DNA of 64,000 nucleotides from the NCBI GenBank assembly GCA_022509085.1, contig JAFLTW010000007.1, positions 1 to 64,000 of the forward strand, read 5' to 3'. A program made the position numbers and the translations under genes. Under the pieces are notes generated by a model, which was given only the letters and a program-made list of their open reading frames with translations, was not told the DNA's origin and searched no databases. Below are positions 59,763 to 64,000 of the stretch, piece by piece (the stretch's first letter is position 1; each line of letters starts with the position of its first letter). Origin of the DNA: Muribaculaceae bacterium (GTDB taxonomy: Bacteria; Bacteroidota; Bacteroidia; Bacteroidales; Muribaculaceae).

Positions 59763-60947
59763 ATGACTTACGGAAAGAAAGCGTTTCTGCTGGCCCTGCA
59801 ATGCGTCGTCCTGATGATCGGCGCCCTCTCTGTCTACGTCCTCGTCTTTTCCCGCGAGATCTCCAACCTGCGGGTTTCCAACGAGATTACTGAAGGCTGG
59901 GGAGGAGAGGTACGGTTCAAAGGGGTTCAAGCCTCCTCGGCCTTCAATGTCAATACGGATACCCGGCGCCCCTCAAGCTACACCTGCGACGCTACCGTCG
60001 ACACCCGCTCGCTCCATCGGGGAATCTACGAGGCCGAGGTGTTCACTGCGAATCTTGGCTTCAAGGCTGTGTTCGACGGCGAAAAGCTCCGCCAGATGTA
60101 TGGACCGGATGTTGCCTTTACTCTCGACTTCCCCGAAAACAGAATCGACCGTCTCGGCGAGGTGACCATTAACGGCAAGCCATGCCGCTGGATTCACCAT
60201 AACGGTTTCCTTATCGTCAAGGCCAACATCGCCGACATACCTGACGACGTGGTGATCCAGTCTTCCTTTGCCACCCGCGGTTCGGGAGGACTCTACCTGA
60301 CAAGGGTAGGGTATACCAACAGGATTACCATAGACGGCAAGGCCGCCAATCCATCCTTTCAGGGCAGTTCCCTGCCCCTGGCAAGAGAGGTGGGTGACTC
60401 TTCAAGATTCAGTGCCAGCTGGGAAGGTTCCAACACATCCTCTTCAAATCTCTACTCCGATTATGTCGGCACGAAATTTCTGACGGGTGTCGACCGATAC
60501 CAGAAGGTGACGCGCACCCTCAAATATTCCTTCATCATTATCATCCTTACGTATATCGCCGTGTTTCTCACTGAGATCCTGCGCCGCCGGAGCATCCCCC
60601 TGCTCAACTATTTTTTCATCGGCGCCGCGCTGGTAATCTACTATACGTTGCTCCTCTCGTTTGTCGAGCTAATGGCTTTCGGCTGGGCCTACCTGGTGGC
60701 TGCGGTGATGACGGTTGGGCTTATCTCCGTCTATATGGGATATATCACAAAGTCGAAGAAAATGGGCCTTACGATAGGTGGAATCCTGACCGTATACTAT
60801 GGAGCTTGCTACGTGATGCTGGTGAGCACCTACGCCCTGCTTCTGGGCAGCATCCTGCTTTTCTGCGCCGTGGCCCTGCTGATGTTTGCCACCCTCTATT
60901 CTCCCCAACGCACAGCGCCCCCGGCTCTTCCCTCCACTCCTCAATAA
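59763..60947 (+). CDS. creD: CreD-like inner-membrane protein
   Basis: 394 residues. One N-terminal membrane helix (about 8-30), a periplasmic domain (about 35-245; SYTCDATVDTRSLHRGIYEAEVFTAN is the CreD RY-x-V type strand region) and five or six C-terminal helices (LLNYFFIGAALVIYYTLLLS, FVELMAFGWAYLVAAVMTVG, LLLGSILLFCAVALL). Slightly shorter than E. coli CreD (about 450). CreD proteins are linked to envelope integrity and colicin or beta-lactam tolerance. The pairing with a short relative at 59112 is unusual. Confidence 0.78.
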   Translation: MTYGKKAFLLALQCVVLMIGALSVYVLVFSREISNLRVSNEITEGWGGEVRFKGVQASSAFNVNTDTRRPSSYTCDATVDTRSLHRGIYEAEVFTANLGFKAVFDGEKLRQMYGPDVAFTLDFPENRIDRLGEVTINGKPCRWIHHNGFLIVKANIADIPDDVVIQSSFATRGSGGLYLTRVGYTNRITIDGKAANPSFQGSSLPLAREVGDSSRFSASWEGSNTSSSNLYSDYVGTKFLTGVDRYQKVTRTLKYSFIIIILTYIAVFLTEILRRRSIPLLNYFFIGAALVIYYTLLLSFVELMAFGWAYLVAAVMTVGLISVYMGYITKSKKMGLTIGGILTVYYGACYVMLVSTYALLLGSILLFCAVALLMFATLYSPQRTAPPALPSTPQ

Positions 60948-60991
60948 CCCCCGTATTATTCGGGAATTGCCCGGGATGCCGGTAGCTCGCT

Positions 60992-61023
60992 CTTGCGCCT
61001 TCGCAAGGAAAGTGTTAATTTTG
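60992..61023 (+). promoter_or_regulatory. Promoter of sbcD
   Basis: CTTG (60992-60995), a 20-base spacer and TAATTTTG (61016-61023). The ATG at 61029 follows after five bases, so the leader is almost absent. Confidence 0.6.
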
Positions 61024-61028
61024 TAGGT

Positions 61029-62303
61029 ATGAAAATACTTGCAACGAGCGACTGGCACCTGGGCAACCTCTTTCACGGCAATGACAGGCTGCCCGAGCAC
61101 AGGCATTTTCTGGGCTGGCTCATCTCCCAGATACGCTACCTGCAGCCGGATGCCCTGCTGGTGGCCGGCGACGTGTTCGACAACGGCAATCCCTCCGCGG
61201 CCGCACAGGCCGTATATTATGAATTTCTTGCGCAGGCCACCGCCGTGAGCCCAGACCTGCAGATAATCATAACGGCCGGCAACCACGACTCCGCGAGCCG
61301 ACTCGAGGCTCCGCGAGCCATGCTGAGCCGCCATAATGTGGAGGTACGCGGTGCCGTGCGGCGCATGTGGGTGCCCTCCGACGAGGGCGGCGCATGGCAG
61401 ACAGATTTCGACGACCTTATGATTCCCCTCGCTGCCGGCGAAGGAGGACGGACTGTAGTGCTGGCTGTGCCCTATCTCCGGACCGACGTGGTGGGACATG
61501 CCGACTACTCCGCCGGGGTCAACGCATTCCTTCGTGAGCTTACTCGCCGGGCACGCGTGAGATTCCCGGACGCTCGCCTCGTAATGATGGCACATATGTA
61601 TGCCAAGGGTTCCGACATCGCCCCGAAAGACGCCAGCGAGAAAATTATGATCGGCGGCCAGGAGGAGGTGAACATGGAGGGCTGGACAGACCATCCCGAC
61701 TATCTCACCTGCGGCCATATCCACAAGCGGCAGCATATCTGGAACACCGACTGGGCCCGCTACTCCGGCAGCGTGCTCCCTATGTCGTTTGCCGAGGTCG
61801 ACTATCGCCATGGGGTCGACCTTATCACCTTCTCCACAACCCGAAAGCCACAGGTGGAATTTATCGAGTACAAGCCCCGCCACCCGCTCCGTGTAATTCC
61901 GGCTGACGACGAACCCGTCTCGCTCGTTCGCCTCAAGAATCTCATCATGAAGGAGGTGCCTGCGAGACCGGCCGACGGTAACCTCACCGAAGAGTATGAA
62001 TACGTGGCCCTGAAGGTTATGCTCGAGCGTGCCGACAATGAGGAGCTCCGGGAGATAGAGAAGATTTTCGAAGGGAAAAACGCCGTGCTCTGCCGTATCC
62101 AGAAACTCCTCCCGGACGTCGATCTCTCAACAATTACCGATGGCGCCACAATTACGGGGGTTGACGATATCCTCGAACGCGACCCTCTCGACACGCTGCG
62201 CGAAACCTTCAAGATAAAGCATAAGCGCGACCTTAACGACACCCAGGAGGGCATGCTGCGCCGGCTCCTTGACTCAATCACCAACGAAACCCCCGACCAA
62301 TGA
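61029..62303 (+). CDS. sbcD: Exonuclease SbcCD subunit D (Mre11-like)
   Basis: 424 residues. The metallophosphoesterase motifs are complete: ATSDWHLG (D and H near 7-9), VAGDVFDNG, TAGNHDSASRLEAP, and later MMAHMYAKG and CGHIHKRQ. The C-terminal capping region follows. The start at 61029 follows a promoter that excludes the ATG at 60993. It overlaps sbcC by 4 bases. With SbcC it cuts hairpins and frees blocked DNA ends. Confidence 0.93.
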   Translation: MKILATSDWHLGNLFHGNDRLPEHRHFLGWLISQIRYLQPDALLVAGDVFDNGNPSAAAQAVYYEFLAQATAVSPDLQIIITAGNHDSASRLEAPRAMLSRHNVEVRGAVRRMWVPSDEGGAWQTDFDDLMIPLAAGEGGRTVVLAVPYLRTDVVGHADYSAGVNAFLRELTRRARVRFPDARLVMMAHMYAKGSDIAPKDASEKIMIGGQEEVNMEGWTDHPDYLTCGHIHKRQHIWNTDWARYSGSVLPMSFAEVDYRHGVDLITFSTTRKPQVEFIEYKPRHPLRVIPADDEPVSLVRLKNLIMKEVPARPADGNLTEEYEYVALKVMLERADNEELREIEKIFEGKNAVLCRIQKLLPDVDLSTITDGATITGVDDILERDPLDTLRETFKIKHKRDLNDTQEGMLRRLLDSITNETPDQ

Positions 62304-64000
62304 GACTCATACAGCTTGAAATCCTGAATCTCGCCTCGCTCGACCGCCCGGGAGGGGAGACCATCTCTTTCGAGACCGGTGCTCTGAAGGAGAGCACCAT
62401 CTTCAGCATCGTAGGCCCTACCGGCAGCGGAAAGTCTACAATCCTCGATGCCATCTGCCTGGCCCTCTACAACAAGGCGCCCCGATATCCGCGTGTCAAA
62501 AACGATCGGAACTCCCTGGAAATCTTCGGCGAACCCGACCAGGAGGAGAAGAAGAGACTCCAGGCAACAGACGCGCGCAACATCCTGACGCGCGACAAGA
62601 ATAACGGATACAGCAAGCTTACTTTCCGGGCCAACGACGGCAGCATCTATCGCGCGGAATGGCATGTGGCCAAGAAGCGCGTAAAATACGATAATGTCGT
62701 CACGAAGCTCTACCGAATCTCCCTCCACGAAGACGGCAGCCCTATGGAGACGGCGGCCGACTGGGCCTCGCTGCCCCGGATTATCGGACTGGAATACGAG
62801 CAGTTTCTGCGCACCGTCCTTATAGCCCAAGGTTCATTCTCCGACTTTATCCAGGCCAAGGAGAAAGACCGCTTCCAACTGCTCGAAAAACTGATCGGTG
62901 CAGAGGAACTCTACACCGGGATCGCGGTGCGTATCAAGGCGGCCAAAGACGAGGCCGTGAAGGCGTTCAATGAGATTGCGGCAGGGTTCTCGGCCCGAGA
63001 GAAAGACCTCATCTCCCGGGAGTCGCTTCCTGCAGTGAAGGAACGTATAGGCCAACTTGAGACGCTGGAAAGGCAGGTGAAGGAAGAACTGCAGGTCCTC
63101 ACCGACCAACTGGCGTGGTATGCGGCTCGCGATGCCCATCTCGAGGCTGTGGGTAAGTATGAGAAAGCCCTGGAAGAGGCGCAGCGCCTTCTCGACGAAT
63201 TCCGCTCAAACTCCGAACGGCTCGCCCTCCACGACAGCACTCTCGAAGGTGTGCGCCTATATACGGAGAGGAAAGCCGCGTCAGCAAAGGCCGCTGAGAT
63301 TGAAGATGGATTGAAGGGACTCGGAAAGGCTATCTCGGCCAAGGAGGCGGAGGTGAAGCGCGAAACCGAAGTGGAACTCGACAGGCTGAAACAGGAAGCG
63401 GCCAAGGCGTTGCAGTCTCTCGATGAGGCCAAACCCCATATCCTGGAGGGTAGGAAAATCAAGACCGAATTCGAATCCCTGACGAAGGAGGCCCAAGAAA
63501 AGGAAAACGCGCGGGCAGCAGCCGAGGGCTCCTCCAAGAAGGCCGACAAGGCGCTCGAAGACAATCAAAAGGTTATAATTGATGCCGAAAACCTGCTCCA
63601 AAAACTCCGGCTTGCGCATGATGCCCTCCTGGAAGGAATTGCCTCCGGAGGAAAACGCGTGAGGGAAGAGGCCGAAAATGAAGGGAAGCTGTTCGATACA
63701 GTCAATAGCCGTCTCCAAAGTTGCGACGCCACGGCGTTGCAGCAGAAGAAGGAGGAGGCCGACAAGGTGCTGGCAGACCTCAAGACTGCCGTACGTGTCC
63801 GTAAAGACCTTGCGGATAAAGCCTCGCGCCGTAAAGCCGACAAGGAGAGGCAGGAGAGAGTGCTGAAGCGCAACGACGAGATATCCGGCGAGTTGAAAAC
63901 CATACAGACCGACGGCCTGAGTGATGAGATCGATACTCTCAAAAAGACCCACACGCTGCTCACCAGCGAGAACTGGGAGCTGCATCGCGAGAACCTCACC
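62300..64000 (+). CDS. sbcC: Exonuclease SbcCD subunit C (partial, runs off the window)
   Basis: The first 567 codons are present and the frame is open at base 64000. The opening MRLIQLEILNLASLDR and the Walker A loop IVGPTGSGKSTILDAICLAL (about 36-55) are those of SbcC/Rad50. The Q-loop region follows (RTVLIAQGSFSDFIQA), and from about residue 220 the sequence is a long coiled coil (EKALEEAQRLLDEFRSNSER, many Lys/Glu/Ala). It begins inside the sbcD stop. The second coil, hook and Walker B are beyond the edge. Confidence 0.92.
   Translation, partial: MRLIQLEILNLASLDRPGGETISFETGALKESTIFSIVGPTGSGKSTILDAICLALYNKAPRYPRVKNDRNSLEIFGEPDQEEKKRLQATDARNILTRDKNNGYSKLTFRANDGSIYRAEWHVAKKRVKYDNVVTKLYRISLHEDGSPMETAADWASLPRIIGLEYEQFLRTVLIAQGSFSDFIQAKEKDRFQLLEKLIGAEELYTGIAVRIKAAKDEAVKAFNEIAAGFSAREKDLISRESLPAVKERIGQLETLERQVKEELQVLTDQLAWYAARDAHLEAVGKYEKALEEAQRLLDEFRSNSERLALHDSTLEGVRLYTERKAASAKAAEIEDGLKGLGKAISAKEAEVKRETEVELDRLKQEAAKALQSLDEAKPHILEGRKIKTEFESLTKEAQEKENARAAAEGSSKKADKALEDNQKVIIDAENLLQKLRLAHDALLEGIASGGKRVREEAENEGKLFDTVNSRLQSCDATALQQKKEEADKVLADLKTAVRVRKDLADKASRRKADKERQERVLKRNDEISGELKTIQTDGLSDEIDTLKKTHTLLTSENWELHRENLT

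Overview
The window reads as a chromosomal segment of a gut-type Bacteroidales, most likely Muribaculaceae-like (family level is inference). It has SusC/SusD/SusE/SusF and HmuY/HmuR outer-membrane systems, many lipoproteins with short lipoboxes, a GH115 enzyme, and promoters of the Bacteroidetes type (TAnnTTTG at -7, sometimes TTTG/ATTG about 20 bases upstream). No rRNA, tRNA or CRISPR array was seen.

Bases 1 to about 21,050 look like an AT-richer accessory stretch. It holds an ECF sigma factor with a membrane partner; a heme-uptake locus (membrane protein, calycin-like lipoprotein, HmuY-like, HmuR-like) divergent from a regulator that joins hemerythrin-like and LuxR domains; an 81-bp x5 tandem repeat; and a redox block (atypical SDR, DMT transporter, AraC regulators, acetyltransferase, CMD-cupin protein, aldo/keto reductase, two flavodoxins) with two aldo/keto reductase genes reduced to their two ends. 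A KilA-N protein, a YczE-like membrane protein, a three-gene operon of unknown role ending in a phosphoesterase, and a WYL regulator with a clear operator-like dyad follow.

From 21,081 to about 53,300 the DNA is more GC-rich and core-like. It carries repair and housekeeping genes (DEDD exonuclease, AlkD, HD hydrolase, MGMT), an EFR1 flavodoxin/ferredoxin with a DUF4250 protein, an SPFH gene between imperfect direct repeats, a Na+/Ca2+ exchanger, GH115 glucuronidase, ProX divergent from a HipA/DUF3037 pair, a metal P-type ATPase, a starch-utilisation-like locus (SusC-D-E-F, with alpha-amylase after sufB and phoH), an unusual RelA/SpoT protein, a PgpH-like HD protein, a DUF4919 protein and SlyD.

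Bases 53,300 to 64,000 mix core genes with an AT-rich insert. An epimerase with a zinc-ribbon-like tail is followed by short repeats and an AbiEi/AbiEii toxin-antitoxin cassette whose 5' region is duplicated about 2 kb away, apparently a collapsed tandem array. A rhodanese/metallo-beta-lactamase lipoprotein, two neighbouring CreD-like proteins and sbcD-sbcC (sbcC runs off the end) complete the window.

The strongest leads are the collapsed AbiE array with its paired palindromes, the structured 81-bp repeat with compensatory base changes, the RelA/SpoT protein lacking hydrolase residues and most of its regulatory half, and the hemerythrin-LuxR regulator beside a heme-uptake operon.
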